A stretch of DNA of 50,664 nucleotides from Gammaproteobacteria bacterium (GTDB lineage: Bacteria; Pseudomonadota; Gammaproteobacteria; Nitrosococcales; Methylophagaceae): contig JACUUH010000012.1 in assembly GCA_014859375.1 (NCBI GenBank), positions 1-50,664 of the forward strand. The letters are read 5' to 3'. Under the pieces are notes generated by a model, which was not told the DNA's origin, did no database searches, and saw only the letters and a program-made list of their open reading frames with translations. A program made the position numbers and the translations under genes. This document shows positions 8,024-16,855 of the stretch, piece by piece (the first letter of the stretch is position 1; each line of letters opens with the position of its first letter).

Positions 8024-10198
8024 TTACATTAAGTCGATAGGATCAATATCGATAGACCAACGTACTTTTCGAGCTAATTTTAATGCCGAAATTTGCTCTA
8101 TTGTTCGATCGAGCAATTGATGAATTGGCTTTCTATGTTGGCTTGATAATAATAATTGAGCTCGATATCGTCCTGCCCTTTTTTCCATAATGGCAGGAAC
8201 AGGACCAAATACCATGACTTGTGCATGTTTATTTTGATTAAAAAGCGCCAACATAGCATTAAGCAATGTCATTGCTATTTCCTGTTGTTTATCTTCGGCT
8301 CGAATAATACATAAGGAACCTGCTGGCGGCATCATTAAATCTTGCCGTTCTTGTAATAATTTTTTAGCGGTATAGCGATAACCGTGCTTGAGTAAATCCT
8401 TCCAAAATGGATGTTGCGGTTGCGATGTTTGAATAATTACTTCCCCAGCTTTTTCACCACGACCAGCACGGCCAGTTACCTGCACAATTAATTGAGCCAG
8501 GCTTTCAGTTGCTCTAAAGTCTGCACTAAACAAACCTTGATCAGCATCTAACACACCTACCAAGGTTACATCATGAAAATCGTGACCTTTAGCCAACATC
8601 TGAGTACCAACTAAAATCCTTGCTTCCCCTTTATTGATATCTTCAATTAAATCGCTAAATGCATTAATACGTTGAGTACTATCCCGATCGATGCGTAACA
8701 CGGGTGTGTTTGGGAAAAATGTTTGTAAATTTTGTTCTATTTGTTCAGTACCAGCGCCATAGGTATTAAGTTCTGTGTTAGCACAATCAGGACATTGATC
8801 AATAAGACGCTGCATTGCACCACAATGATGACAACAAAGAAGATTGCGTCGTTGATGTACGATCATTTTGGCATCGCAATAGGTACATTTTGCTTGCCAA
8901 CCACAGTCATGACACATTAAAACAGGTGCAAAGCCACGACGATTTATAAAGAGTAAGACTTGATTACCGGCTTTAATTTCTTTATCAATTGCATGATACA
9001 AAATACTTGATAGTGCTTTATCCGCTTTTGGCCCACCACTATCAACCAATGTTATTTTCGGTAGCTTTGCTCCGGTTGCTCGCTGACTTAAAGTTAACAG
9101 TTGATATCGTTGTTGTTGTACGTTGTAGAGACTTTCTAAAGAGGGTGTTGCACTGCCCATTATGATCGGAACTGAGGCACGTTGGGCTCTTATTAGGGCC
9201 ACATTTCGAGCATGATAACGTAAACCATCTTGCTGTTTATACGAGCTATCATGTTCTTCATCAATGATAATTAAACCAAGCCGAGGTAAGGGCGTAAACA
9301 CAGCCGATCGTGTTCCTATAACGATATCAGCTAAACCTTGTTGTGCTAGTAACCAGGCTTGTTTTCTTTCACCGTCTGACACAGATGAATTTAATACAAC
9401 AATTGTTGCGGCAAGTCGTTGTTTAAACCGTTGTACAAACTGACTGGTTAAACCAATTTCGGGAATTAACACCAACACCTGTTGGTTATTTTCAATGCAT
9501 TTTCGAGCAAGTTCAATATAAACTTCTGTTTTACCGCTACCCGTAATTCCATCAAGTAAATACGGGGAAAAAGTCTTATCTCCATTCGATACAGTTTCAA
9601 CTACCCGTTGCTGTTCGAAATTGAGTTGAAATGGTTCGGAACGAGCAATTTGGTATGGTTTTTTAAACCTAACTTCTTGTTCTATTATGCTTTTCTGTTG
9701 CAAACCTAACAATGATGTTCGGCATGGTCCTAAGTGATTATATAACTCAGTTTGACTAAGACCGTGACAATACTTTTTAAGTAAATCGATTATTTGTTGC
9801 TGTTTTTTGCCTAATTTTAATTGCTGTTCTTGTTTAAATACCCAAAAAGATTCCTGTTGAATATCAGCAGGATCACCCAAACGTAATCGTTTCGGTAACA
9901 CCGTTTGAAAACAATCCCCAATGGGATGATGGTAATAATCACTAATCCAAACGGTCAATTGAAATAAATCAGATGGAATGATGACTGTAACATCAATGCA
10001 ACGCGTAATCTGTTTTAATTTTTGTGTGTCGCTATCTTCTGCTGTTTTTATATTTACAACAATACCGATAAGTTGGCGTGATCCAAAAGGTACTTCAACT
10101 CGCATGCCTTTTTGCCAAATTTTTATTACAGGATCAGCAATATAATCGAACGTTTGTCTTAAGGGACAAGGGACAGCAATTTCTAAAAGTGTGATCAT
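8024..10198 (-). CDS. priA: Primosomal protein N' (PriA helicase)
   Basis: Replication-restart DEAH-type helicase, 724 residues. An N-terminal 3'-DNA-binding domain precedes the helicase core with Walker A GSGKT (220-224) and Walker B DEEH (313-316). A zinc-binding insert of paired cysteines (MCHDCGWQAKCTYC...CCHHCG...CPDC, about residues 428-475) follows, then the second RecA lobe with VTGRAGRG. It loads the primosome at stalled forks. The gene stands alone between argS (121 bp) and the DnaA-box region upstream of its start, so its promoter lies inside that possible origin region. Confidence 0.97.
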   Translation of the reverse strand: MITLLEIAVPCPLRQTFDYIADPVIKIWQKGMRVEVPFGSRQLIGIVVNIKTAEDSDTQKLKQITRCIDVTVIIPSDLFQLTVWISDYYHHPIGDCFQTVLPKRLRLGDPADIQQESFWVFKQEQQLKLGKKQQQIIDLLKKYCHGLSQTELYNHLGPCRTSLLGLQQKSIIEQEVRFKKPYQIARSEPFQLNFEQQRVVETVSNGDKTFSPYLLDGITGSGKTEVYIELARKCIENNQQVLVLIPEIGLTSQFVQRFKQRLAATIVVLNSSVSDGERKQAWLLAQQGLADIVIGTRSAVFTPLPRLGLIIIDEEHDSSYKQQDGLRYHARNVALIRAQRASVPIIMGSATPSLESLYNVQQQRYQLLTLSQRATGAKLPKITLVDSGGPKADKALSSILYHAIDKEIKAGNQVLLFINRRGFAPVLMCHDCGWQAKCTYCDAKMIVHQRRNLLCCHHCGAMQRLIDQCPDCANTELNTYGAGTEQIEQNLQTFFPNTPVLRIDRDSTQRINAFSDLIEDINKGEARILVGTQMLAKGHDFHDVTLVGVLDADQGLFSADFRATESLAQLIVQVTGRAGRGEKAGEVIIQTSQPQHPFWKDLLKHGYRYTAKKLLQERQDLMMPPAGSLCIIRAEDKQQEIAMTLLNAMLALFNQNKHAQVMVFGPVPAIMEKRAGRYRAQLLLSSQHRKPIHQLLDRTIEQISALKLARKVRWSIDIDPIDLM

Positions 10199-10413
10199 TA
10201 ATAATAATTATAAGTATTTAAAAGATAAAAGATGTTGATGATTATTGCCTGTGTGTAACTGTATAAGGTTTTTTTTCATATAATTTACATCATGTTAAAG
10301 CTGATCTTTGGTGTTGATAAGTTTATGTTGATCAGGCTGATCTCTTGTGGATAAAAGTGATAGTTATCCACAGCTAAAATTATCCACAGCTTATGATCAG
10401 TTTTATACGTCTG
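10199..10413. other. DnaA-box cluster; candidate replication origin
   Basis: Three perfect 9-mer DnaA boxes lie within 43 bp: 10346-10354 (minus, TGTGGATAA), 10364-10372 and 10380-10388 (both plus, TTATCCACA). The first two face each other across 9 bp. Four GATC sites lie at 10303, 10330, 10339 and 10395. To the left, 10199-10300 is very AT-rich with runs such as ATAATAATTATAAG and a T-run near 10270, suitable for an unwinding element. No ORF is supported here. The composition matches a gammaproteobacterial oriC; a DnaA-regulated promoter for priA or a DnaA-titration site are the alternatives. Confidence 0.55.
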
Positions 10414-12060
10414 TTATACCTCAGTTATGATCTCATCATTGTCATTATATTTTTCAAGCGTTTTAAGTGTTTCGTAATAAACAAATGCTTTGAATGCTTG
10501 CTGTGAAATTCGTCTAATTTGGCTAATTGATGTCATGGTTTTATCCATTTTAGCTATGGATAATTGACCTTCTGCTCCTCGTCTTAATAATAATGCTTTT
10601 AGTGATTGATACTCTTTTTCAAGCTCTTCGAGTTGTTTAGCTAATACTTCTTTAGGCGTCGTTGTATCGATGCCGGTATTATCAAGCAAACTTACACTAT
10701 GATTAAAAAATACGTTTAATTGTTGTTCAATATCTGGATTGAGAGAGGTTGAAATTTGCTTTTTGCCAGTATTAACCATTACCGATAATTCTGAAATAGC
10801 ATCATAATATTGTGCTACTCGTAAAACACTAGGTAATTTTTCAGAAATATCTTCGGTTAAATTTTGTTTATAAAGTTCGGCTGTGTAGTCACCAATAGCA
10901 AGAGTTAAGCTTTCTATTACTCTATCTTTAGTAGTGAATTTATTTGAATAGGATTCAAAGTTTATACTATCTTTTGCCATTTCTAAGGCATAGTCAGCTA
11001 CCCGTTTTAATTCCATTTTTAATGCACGTAATGCCAACGAAGGTAGCGATAAAGAATGTTTATCCAGATACATTGGCTTGGCCAGATCTTCATCTTTTGT
11101 TTTAAAATGATTTTTTAACCATGACACCAATGTATCTGCAAGTGGCCACATTAGTAAGACGCCTAACACATTAAATACTGTATGAAACAGGGCAAGTGTT
11201 GTTATTGTTGAGCCAGTATCATCCCATAACGATTGAACAAAAACGATGCCCGAAAGTAACGGCGTAATTAGAATTAAAGACACTATTGCTGTAATAACAT
11301 TAAAAATAACATGGCTGGCAACAACTCGCTTTGCGACAGGATTTGTACCGAAGGATGAGAAAATGGCGGTAGTAGTACTTCCCAGGTTGCTTCCTATGGC
11401 AATTGCAGCAGCGGGTAATAAGGTCATAATGCCACCTGCCAATGCCGTCAGCGTGATTGCCAAGGTTATACTTGATGATTGCATTAATACTGTTATTAGA
11501 AAGCCAAAACCGACGTATAACAAGATATTGATTAATCCATCTTGTCTAACACTATCGAAAGATACTTGTTCACCTAATATTGAAAAGGTGTCTTTTAGTA
11601 CATCGATACCCATAAATAAAATGCCAAACCCGACCAAGGCTTGACCAAGCGCTCCAATACGAGATTCTGATTGTACTAACTTTAACAGCATGCCAATACC
11701 AATCATTGGAAGCGCAAAGGCGCTAATTTTGAAATTAAATCCGATTAAAGTGACGAACCAGCCGGTTGTAGTGGTACCTATATTGCTGCCAAATATAATC
11801 CAGATTGCGCGTCGTAAACTCAATAAACCAGCATTAGTAAACCCAATAGTCGCAACCGTAACAGCACCTGATGATTGAATCAGTGATGTCAGGAAGAAAC
11901 CAACACCTAAACCGCGGAGTCGGGTTTTAGTCCAATGATGTAAAAAATGATTGAGTGCATCACCTGCAGCCATTCTCAAGCCATCAGACATGAGCCACAT
12001 ACCTAATAAAAATAAGCCTAAACCGCCAATACCTGCACTGATCATTGCAAAAACAGACAT
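10414..12060 (-). CDS. Na/Pi cotransporter family protein with PhoU-like tail
   Basis: 548-residue membrane protein of the NptA/YjbB (PF02690) group. The N-terminal half holds two inverted repeats of hydrophobic segments with the family Q-S-S motifs (TSLIQSSGAVTVATIGF and VLMQSSSITLAITLTAL), which form the sodium and phosphate site in NaPi-II carriers. From about residue 340 the protein is soluble, helical and charged, resembling PhoU. It probably exports or exchanges phosphate with sodium; direction cannot be read from sequence. ATG 12060 is preferred over GTG 12066, because AAAGGG is spaced 5 bases from the ATG but touches the GTG. Confidence 0.88.
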   Translation of the reverse strand: MSVFAMISAGIGGLGLFLLGMWLMSDGLRMAAGDALNHFLHHWTKTRLRGLGVGFFLTSLIQSSGAVTVATIGFTNAGLLSLRRAIWIIFGSNIGTTTTGWFVTLIGFNFKISAFALPMIGIGMLLKLVQSESRIGALGQALVGFGILFMGIDVLKDTFSILGEQVSFDSVRQDGLINILLYVGFGFLITVLMQSSSITLAITLTALAGGIMTLLPAAAIAIGSNLGSTTTAIFSSFGTNPVAKRVVASHVIFNVITAIVSLILITPLLSGIVFVQSLWDDTGSTITTLALFHTVFNVLGVLLMWPLADTLVSWLKNHFKTKDEDLAKPMYLDKHSLSLPSLALRALKMELKRVADYALEMAKDSINFESYSNKFTTKDRVIESLTLAIGDYTAELYKQNLTEDISEKLPSVLRVAQYYDAISELSVMVNTGKKQISTSLNPDIEQQLNVFFNHSVSLLDNTGIDTTTPKEVLAKQLEELEKEYQSLKALLLRRGAEGQLSIAKMDKTMTSISQIRRISQQAFKAFVYYETLKTLEKYNDNDEIITEV

Positions 12061-12163
12061 GAACACCCTTTGTAAATTTAAAATAGATTTTTAGACTGAT
12101 AATACCTGATATTTTACGAGCTGGTATCATGCTGGTTGATTGTTTTGTTAAGGTTTGATGCTA

Positions 12164-12652
12164 ATGAAAATCGCGATAATAGTTGCAATGGATCAACGAG
12201 GTTTGATTGGAAAAAATAATGATCTTCCTTGGAAGTTATCAGCTGATTTGCAGTATTTTCGCCGAGTAACGATGGGTAAACCTATTATTATGGGTAGAAA
12301 TACCCATGAATCGATTGGTCGCCCATTGCCGGGCAGAACTAATATTATTGTGACTAAAAATAAAGACTATGCCGTTGATGGTTGCATTGTTGTCAACACA
12401 ATTGAAGATGCAATTAAAGCCTGTGGTGATGCTGAAGAAGCGATGATTATGGGCGGGGCTTCACTTTATCAACAGTTTTTACCTTTGGCTGATAGGATTT
12501 ATCTGACCCAGGTTCATGCCAATCTGGAAGCGGGTGATACCTGGTTTCCAGACTGGCAAAAATCTGATTGGCTAGAACTGAATCGTGAAGATCATCCTGC
12601 GGATGAAAAAAACCAATACCCATTCAGTTTTATTATTTATGATCGATGTTGA
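12164..12652 (+). CDS. folA: Dihydrofolate reductase
   Basis: Reduces dihydrofolate to tetrahydrofolate with NADPH; about 162 residues, the usual length. The N-terminal IAIIVAMDQRGLIGKNNDLPWKL contains the flexible loop and the Asp/Trp substrate region, MGRNTHESIGRPLPGR binds NADPH, and IMGGASLYQQFLPLADRIYLT is the second nucleotide motif. Three in-frame starts are close (TTG 12155, ATG 12158, ATG 12164). I chose 12164, because AAGG at 12150-12153 is 10 bases away and the protein then begins right at the first strand; 12158 is possible. Confidence 0.95.
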   Translation: MKIAIIVAMDQRGLIGKNNDLPWKLSADLQYFRRVTMGKPIIMGRNTHESIGRPLPGRTNIIVTKNKDYAVDGCIVVNTIEDAIKACGDAEEAMIMGGASLYQQFLPLADRIYLTQVHANLEAGDTWFPDWQKSDWLELNREDHPADEKNQYPFSFIIYDRC

Positions 12653-12658
12653 GGTTAT

Positions 12659-12895
12659 TTAGGTTGCACTAAGAATACGAAGCGCTGCTTGAGTATGTTC
12701 CGCTGCTTCATGGCCAAGATCGGTTAAATAACCACCATCTTCACTATCAACCAAGCCTTTTTGATGAAGACGTTTGACCGCAGAGATTAAACCCTCACGC
12801 GCAGTGTGATGTACCTTAATTCCTTCTTGTGTTGTTTCAAGGTTATATCGAAGCAGGATCTCAATTTCGTCTACCAATTCTTGTTTTATTGTCAT
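12659..12895 (-). CDS. TIGR02647 family protein
   Basis: A 78-residue protein resembling the TIGR02647 family of gammaproteobacteria, recognised by ELVDEIEILLRYNLETTQEGIKVHHTA and the C-terminal GGYLTDLGHEAAEHTQAALRIL. The arrangement (an AVKRLHQKGLV helix, then a GGYLT wing) looks like a small winged-helix DNA-binding fold, but no target is known. It is convergent with folA (6 bp between stops) with no visible terminator there. The family match is from memory of its sequence pattern; the function is unknown. Confidence 0.8.
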   Translation of the reverse strand: MTIKQELVDEIEILLRYNLETTQEGIKVHHTAREGLISAVKRLHQKGLVDSEDGGYLTDLGHEAAEHTQAALRILSAT

Positions 12896-13024
12896 ATTGT
12901 CATCTCTATATTCGTTGTTATAAGCGTCTTAAATCCTACACTTTTTAATTAAAATATCTATAGCTTTTATAGATGGTCTGCTATTGTGCGACGATTTTAA
13001 AATTAATTGTCCGAGTAAACTGCT

Positions 13025-13876
13025 ATGACAACAAATACGTCACAAATTAAACAAGCCTTATTTGAATTACATCAAAACAAATTATTTGAACTTTTTGTCA
13101 TCACAATCATCGTGTTATCAGCACTTTTAACCGGTGCAAAAACCTATGATGTCGGCTCAACAGCAAACCTAATCATCAGTTGGTCTGATAACTTTATTAC
13201 AGTCTTTTTTTTAGTTGAAATTTTAATCCGATTATCTTCAGAACCGAGATTGTTAGATTTCTTCAAAAAAGGTTGGAATGTGTTCGATTTTATAATCGTT
13301 GTAGCGAGTTTATTACCGTTAGAAGGTAATGATACGGTATTACTGGCTCGATTATTACGTATATTTAGGGTGTTACGCTTAATATCATTAATCCCTGAAT
13401 TACGTTTATTAATTAATGCATTATTAAAAGCGATGCCCACAATGGGGTATGTTGTCTTACTGATGTTTATTATTTTTTATATCTATGCTGCCATTGGTAG
13501 TTTTATGTTCGAACATATCAACAATGAATTATGGGGTAATATTTCAATTTCGATGTTAACGTTATTTCGTGTTGCGACTTTTGAAGATTGGACGGATGTC
13601 ATGTATGAGACTATGACAGTGTATCCTTTGAGCTGGATTTTTTATCTTAGTTTTATTTTTTTAACAGCCTTTGTTTTTCTCAATATGATGATTGGCGTTA
13701 TTCTTGATGTTATGCAAAAAGAACAAGAGCAGTATCAGCGCGATCAAGGTGAAGGTGAAGCAGCAGAGGTTCATTGGTTAAAACAGCATGCACAACAAAT
13801 GGAGTTACGATTGGAACGGATTGAGCAGTTATTAATCCAAAATGTTAATAGTGTCACAAAGCGGCATGATTTATAG
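13025..13876 (+). CDS. Voltage-gated cation channel (BacNaV-like ion transporter)
   Basis: Single-domain six-helix voltage-gated channel, 283 residues. The S4 voltage sensor carries arginines at every third position (R109, R112, R115, R118). The pore loop reads T185-F-E-D-W-T-D191, aligned with the bacterial sodium channel filter TLESWS. S6 (about 204-230, FLTAFVFLNMMIGVILDVM) has the conserved Asn. A C-terminal coiled coil (about 232-272) should assemble the tetramer. The extra acidic residues D188 and D191 resemble filters engineered for calcium selectivity, so sodium versus calcium selectivity is open. It is monocistronic or leads into the next two small genes. Confidence 0.9.
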   Translation: MTTNTSQIKQALFELHQNKLFELFVITIIVLSALLTGAKTYDVGSTANLIISWSDNFITVFFLVEILIRLSSEPRLLDFFKKGWNVFDFIIVVASLLPLEGNDTVLLARLLRIFRVLRLISLIPELRLLINALLKAMPTMGYVVLLMFIIFYIYAAIGSFMFEHINNELWGNISISMLTLFRVATFEDWTDVMYETMTVYPLSWIFYLSFIFLTAFVFLNMMIGVILDVMQKEQEQYQRDQGEGEAAEVHWLKQHAQQMELRLERIEQLLIQNVNSVTKRHDL

Positions 13877-13948
13877 TTAACTAATTTACTTCAATAACCA
13901 GAAGTTGTAATCTAACCTTCTGAATCCTAAATAATTAAGGAGTATGTT

Positions 13949-14197
13949 ATGGAAATTCCTGGAATTGCACCATTCAGCGGTCAGCCAACACTAACAAACC
14001 CTTTATCTCAGGAAGCTGAGCTAACAGGGCGGCAAACCCAGGCACGGTCTAGCAATGAAACTCAAAATACTGTGACTGCAAATGAACAGCAATCAACAGC
14101 GCTTAGTAGTGTTAATGTGGTCAATGAATCTACCGAAACGCAGCAAACAGGGTTTAATCCCAATAATCCTGGTGGAACAATTGATATCACAGCATAA
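13949..14197 (+). CDS. Low-complexity hypothetical protein
   Basis: An 82-residue protein I do not recognise. It is rich in Gln, Asn, Thr and Ser, has no Cys and no membrane segment, and is probably disordered; the start MEIPGIAPFSGQP and the end NPNNPGGTIDITA are the only distinctive parts. It has an AAGGAG ribosome site just before its ATG and ends 11 bp before the pentapeptide-repeat gene, which supports it as a real gene co-transcribed with that one. No function can be assigned. Confidence 0.65.
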   Translation: MEIPGIAPFSGQPTLTNPLSQEAELTGRQTQARSSNETQNTVTANEQQSTALSSVNVVNESTETQQTGFNPNNPGGTIDITA

Positions 14198-14208
14198 GGA
14201 TAAATTGT

Positions 14209-14553
14209 ATGGCAGCACCTCGAATTTCAGATGATCCACTTTATCGTTTATTGCGAGATGGAAAAGTGGCTGAATTTAATCAGCGCATTCAGGCTGGGGA
14301 AACTGTCGATCTAACAGGGTGTGACTTTAGGCATTTGAATTTACAAGGTCTTGTTGCTGTTGGACTTGATTTTTCCAACAGTTATTTTCGTCAAGCAGAT
14401 TTACGCGGTGTCGATTTTTCAGATTGTGATAATCTAGAAGGTGCAAGTATTCATGCTGCCAAAATATCAGGCTGTTATTTCCCGAACACTATTCGAGCCG
14501 AAGAAATTTTACTGTCTCTAGAGCATGGTACTCGTATGCGATATAACACTTAG
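14209..14553 (+). CDS. Pentapeptide-repeat protein
   Basis: A 114-residue protein with a short run of A(D/N)Lxx-type pentapeptide repeats: VDLTG CDFRH LNLQG LVAVG LDFSN SYFRQ ADLRG VDFSD, covering about residues 33-74. These build a right-handed quadrilateral beta-helix. The stretch gives only about two coils, much shorter than the gyrase-protecting Qnr/MfpA proteins, so quinolone protection is not suggested. The N-terminal DDPLYRLLRDGKVAEFNQR and C-terminal AEEILLSLEHGTRMRYNT are helical caps. It lies downstream of the low-complexity gene and is convergent with tatC. Function unknown. Confidence 0.8.
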   Translation: MAAPRISDDPLYRLLRDGKVAEFNQRIQAGETVDLTGCDFRHLNLQGLVAVGLDFSNSYFRQADLRGVDFSDCDNLEGASIHAAKISGCYFPNTIRAEEILLSLEHGTRMRYNT

Positions 14554-14565
14554 TTTAAGCATAAG

Positions 14566-15306
14566 TTAACCATCATTTTGTTCGCTGGAATTTTTAGGTA
14601 AAAAACGAGCACATAGTAAACCACCCTCAAATAATAACCAAACGGGCAAGGCTAATAAGGTTTGTGAAATGACATCTGGTGGTGTTAACAACATACCTAC
14701 AACAAAGGCGCCAACAATAATGTATGGGCGTTTCTCCGCTAAGCTTTTAACCGACGAAATACCGGTCCAGATTAATAATAATGTTGCTATAGGCACTTCA
14801 AATGCCAATCCAAAAGCAAAAAATAATTTCAAAACGAAATCCAGATAACTGCTGATATCAGTCATCACAGCCACACCTTCGGGTGCGGCCTGAGTTAAAA
14901 AGCCAAAAATAAGTGGAAACACCACAAAGTAAGCAAACACAATACCCAAGAAGAACAATAAGGTACTTGCAAGCAATAATGGAAACACCATTTTGCGCTC
15001 ATTGTCATATAAACCTGGAGCAATAAATGCCCACAACTGATAAAGCAAGACGGGAATGGCCAGCATGATGGCGACGCTTAATGTGAGCTTGAAAGGTGTT
15101 AAAAATGGCGACGCTACTTCGGTAGCAATCATTGTGCTTGACTCAGGTAAATGCCGTAATAACGGTTCTGCTAAGAAATGATATAAGTCATTAGAAAAGG
15201 GTAATAAACAGGCTGCAATAATGAGTACAGCAACGATGCCTCGCAATAAACGGTCTCGTAACTCAATCAAATGCGAAATCAATGGTTGTTGGTTATCCGT
15301 TTCCAT
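14566..15306 (-). CDS. tatC: Sec-independent translocase TatC
   Basis: Core membrane subunit of the twin-arginine translocase, 246 residues with six predicted helices. The conserved cytosolic N-terminus ([14 protein letters not shown]) binds the twin-arginine signal, and [22 protein letters not shown] is the late-family signature. With TatB it recognises folded cofactor-containing substrates and with TatA it forms the transport pore. The start overlaps the tatB end by 14 bp, indicating coupling. It is the last gene of the his-hinT-tat run. Confidence 0.97.
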   Translation of the reverse strand: METDNQQPLISHLIELRDRLLRGIVAVLIIAACLLPFSNDLYHFLAEPLLRHLPESSTMIATEVASPFLTPFKLTLSVAIMLAIPVLLYQLWAFIAPGLYDNERKMVFPLLLASTLLFFLGIVFAYFVVFPLIFGFLTQAAPEGVAVMTDISSYLDFVLKLFFAFGLAFEVPIATLLLIWTGISSVKSLAEKRPYIIVGAFVVGMLLTPPDVISQTLLALPVWLLFEGGLLCARFLPKNSSEQNDG

Positions 15307-15571
15307 TGTCGCCCTTACCTGATTTTTGATTGTTGCTTTCTGAGATGGCTTTATCTATATCTGTTACATCAATTGTTTTATTCAGCGCCTGTTTGAGTTC
15401 TTCAGCGCGTAATTCTTGACTAATATCATTTCGGATTGATTGTAATGATGCGTTGGCTCGACCAACCCACATTCCTGTCACACGAATCAGCTTAGGTAGG
15501 CGCTCTGGCCCAACAACAACTAAGGCAACAACGGCAATCAGTAATAATTCCCAAAAACCGATATCAAACAT
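15293..15571 (-). CDS. tatB: Sec-independent translocase TatB
   Basis: 92-residue single-pass protein that works with TatC in signal-peptide recognition. The short membrane helix ([21 protein letters not shown], given here as residues 6-26) contains the conserved Glu8 and GPERLPK hinge. It is followed by an amphipathic helix and a charged tail ending in glycine and asparagine. It lies 2 bp after tatA and overlaps tatC by 14 bp. The GPERLP hinge separates it from TatA, whose hinge is FGTKKLR. Confidence 0.95.
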   Translation of the reverse strand: MFDIGFWELLLIAVVALVVVGPERLPKLIRVTGMWVGRANASLQSIRNDISQELRAEELKQALNKTIDVTDIDKAISESNNQKSGKGDNGNG

Positions 15572-15573
15572 AT

Positions 15574-15813
15574 TCAGTTGTTCGAGTGTGTGTCTTTTTC
15601 AGAGGCGTGTTGATTAGAAGCGGTTTGCTCGTGATTTATTGCAGCATCGTCATCGTTAACGCTATCTTCACCTTCACGTACAGATTGTTTGAAGTTTTTG
15701 ATTGCACTGCCTAAGTCACCACCTAAAGAGCGTAATTTTTTGGTTCCAAATAATAAGATGACAATCACTAAAACAATCAGTAATTGCCAAATGCTAACTC
15801 CGCCTAAACCCAT
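15574..15813 (-). CDS. tatA: Sec-independent translocase TatA
   Basis: 79-residue pore-forming subunit of the twin-arginine translocase. It has one short helix ([20 protein letters not shown], residues 8-27), the [21 protein letters not shown] hinge and amphipathic helix signature in reduced form around residues 22-42, and an acidic tail. It starts 9 bp after hinT and is followed by tatB, in the common gammaproteobacterial arrangement his-hinT-tatABC. Confidence 0.95.
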   Translation of the reverse strand: MGLGGVSIWQLLIVLVIVILLFGTKKLRSLGGDLGSAIKNFKQSVREGEDSVNDDDAAINHEQTASNQHASEKDTHSNN

Positions 15814-15822
15814 AATATGCTC

Positions 15823-16161
15823 CTAATTAAACCCAGGTATCTTACTGCCACCGAGAATATGAAAGTGTAAATGCCCAACTTCTTGGCCGCCATCGGGACC
15901 CGTATTGATAATTGTTCGAAAACCGTTATTGAGACCTTGGCTTCGAGCGATTTCGGGCAGTTTCAACGTCATATATCCCATTAAATCCTGCTGGCCATGA
16001 TCAAGGTGATCAAGGCTGTCGATATGCGTTTTGGGGATAACTAATACATGGACCGATGCTTTAGGGTTGATGTCTTTGAACGCAAAGATTTTGTCATCTT
16101 CATACACTTTGGATGAGGGGATGTCGCCCGCAATGATTTTACAAAAGATACAATCAGTCAT
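15823..16161 (-). CDS. hinT: HIT-family purine nucleoside phosphoramidase (HinT)
   Basis: 112-residue histidine-triad protein that hydrolyses AMP-lysine and other nucleoside phosphoramidates. The triad H-x-H-x-H is seen as HLHFHI near the C-terminus, preceded by GGQEVG; the N-terminal CIFCKIIAGDIPSSKVYEDD is the family opening. Its ATG overlaps the hisE stop by one base. Its place between hisE and tatA is common in related bacteria and does not imply a histidine role. Confidence 0.95.
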   Translation of the reverse strand: MTDCIFCKIIAGDIPSSKVYEDDKIFAFKDINPKASVHVLVIPKTHIDSLDHLDHGQQDLMGYMTLKLPEIARSQGLNNGFRTIINTGPDGGQEVGHLHFHILGGSKIPGFN

Positions 16162-16478
16162 TATTTGCTCCTACTGGCTTTTTCATCGATGCCAGATAGT
16201 CCAAAGCGACGATCGAGTTCATCCAGAATTTCTTGTGGGCTAATGTTGTTATGGGCTAACAATACTAAACTGTGAAACCAAAGATCAGCGGTTTCATAGA
16301 TGATTTCTTCGCGAACACCACCTTTGCCTGCAATCACTGTTTCGGTCGCTTCTTCACCTAATTTTTTGAGAATTTTATCGGTACCAGCATGATACAAACT
16401 GGCGACATAGGAGCTATCTTTATCCGCCTGTTTACGAGCTTCGAGTACTTGTGCCAGCTTGTTTAGAATGTCGCTCAT
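16161..16478 (-). CDS. hisE: Phosphoribosyl-ATP pyrophosphatase
   Basis: Second step of histidine synthesis, releasing pyrophosphate from PR-ATP; 105 residues. The MazG-like helices include [17 protein letters not shown] with the metal-binding E-E-x-x-E residues, and [15 protein letters not shown]. It is a stand-alone gene here, not fused to hisI as in enteric bacteria, and overlaps hisI by 4 bp and hinT by 1 bp. Confidence 0.96.
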   Translation of the reverse strand: MSDILNKLAQVLEARKQADKDSSYVASLYHAGTDKILKKLGEEATETVIAGKGGVREEIIYETADLWFHSLVLLAHNNISPQEILDELDRRFGLSGIDEKASRSK

Positions 16479-16855
16479 TTATAGATCTCTTTAGGGTCTT
16501 TAAGTACCGATTCGGTAATTTGCCATTGACCATTTTCTAGCTTGTTATAAAAACAATGATGGCGACCAGTATGGCATGCAATACCACCCAATTGCTCAAC
16601 TTCTAGCAAGATAGCATCATTATCACAGTCTAAACGAATGGATTTAACCAATTGCTGGTTGCCAGACTGTTCACCCTTATGCCACAACTTTTGGCGAGAA
16701 CGAGACCAATAAACGGCATGACCGGTATCAACTGTCAGTTGTAATGATTCTTTATTCATCCATGCTAATGTGAGTACTTGCTTGCTTTTATGCTCTTGTG
16801 TGACAACAGGGATGAGACCCTGGTTATTCCATTTAACTTGATCTAACCAGTTCAT
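16475..16855 (-). CDS. hisI: Phosphoribosyl-AMP cyclohydrolase
   Basis: Third step of histidine synthesis, opening the adenine ring of PR-AMP; 126 residues. [32 protein letters not shown] (given as key residues W-S-R-S-R and W-H-K-G-E) and the zinc/magnesium region [13 protein letters not shown] followed by [10 protein letters not shown] are all present. Start at ATG 16855 directly follows the hisF stop, and the stop overlaps hisE by 4 bp. Confidence 0.96.
   Translation of the reverse strand: MNWLDQVKWNNQGLIPVVTQEHKSKQVLTLAWMNKESLQLTVDTGHAVYWSRSRQKLWHKGEQSGNQQLVKSIRLDCDNDAILLEVEQLGGIACHTGRHHCFYNKLENGQWQITESVLKDPKEIYK

Noticed and set aside
11246-11644. 132-residue plus-strand ORF
   Set aside because: It is a frame shadow of the Na/Pi cotransporter gene with unnatural composition.
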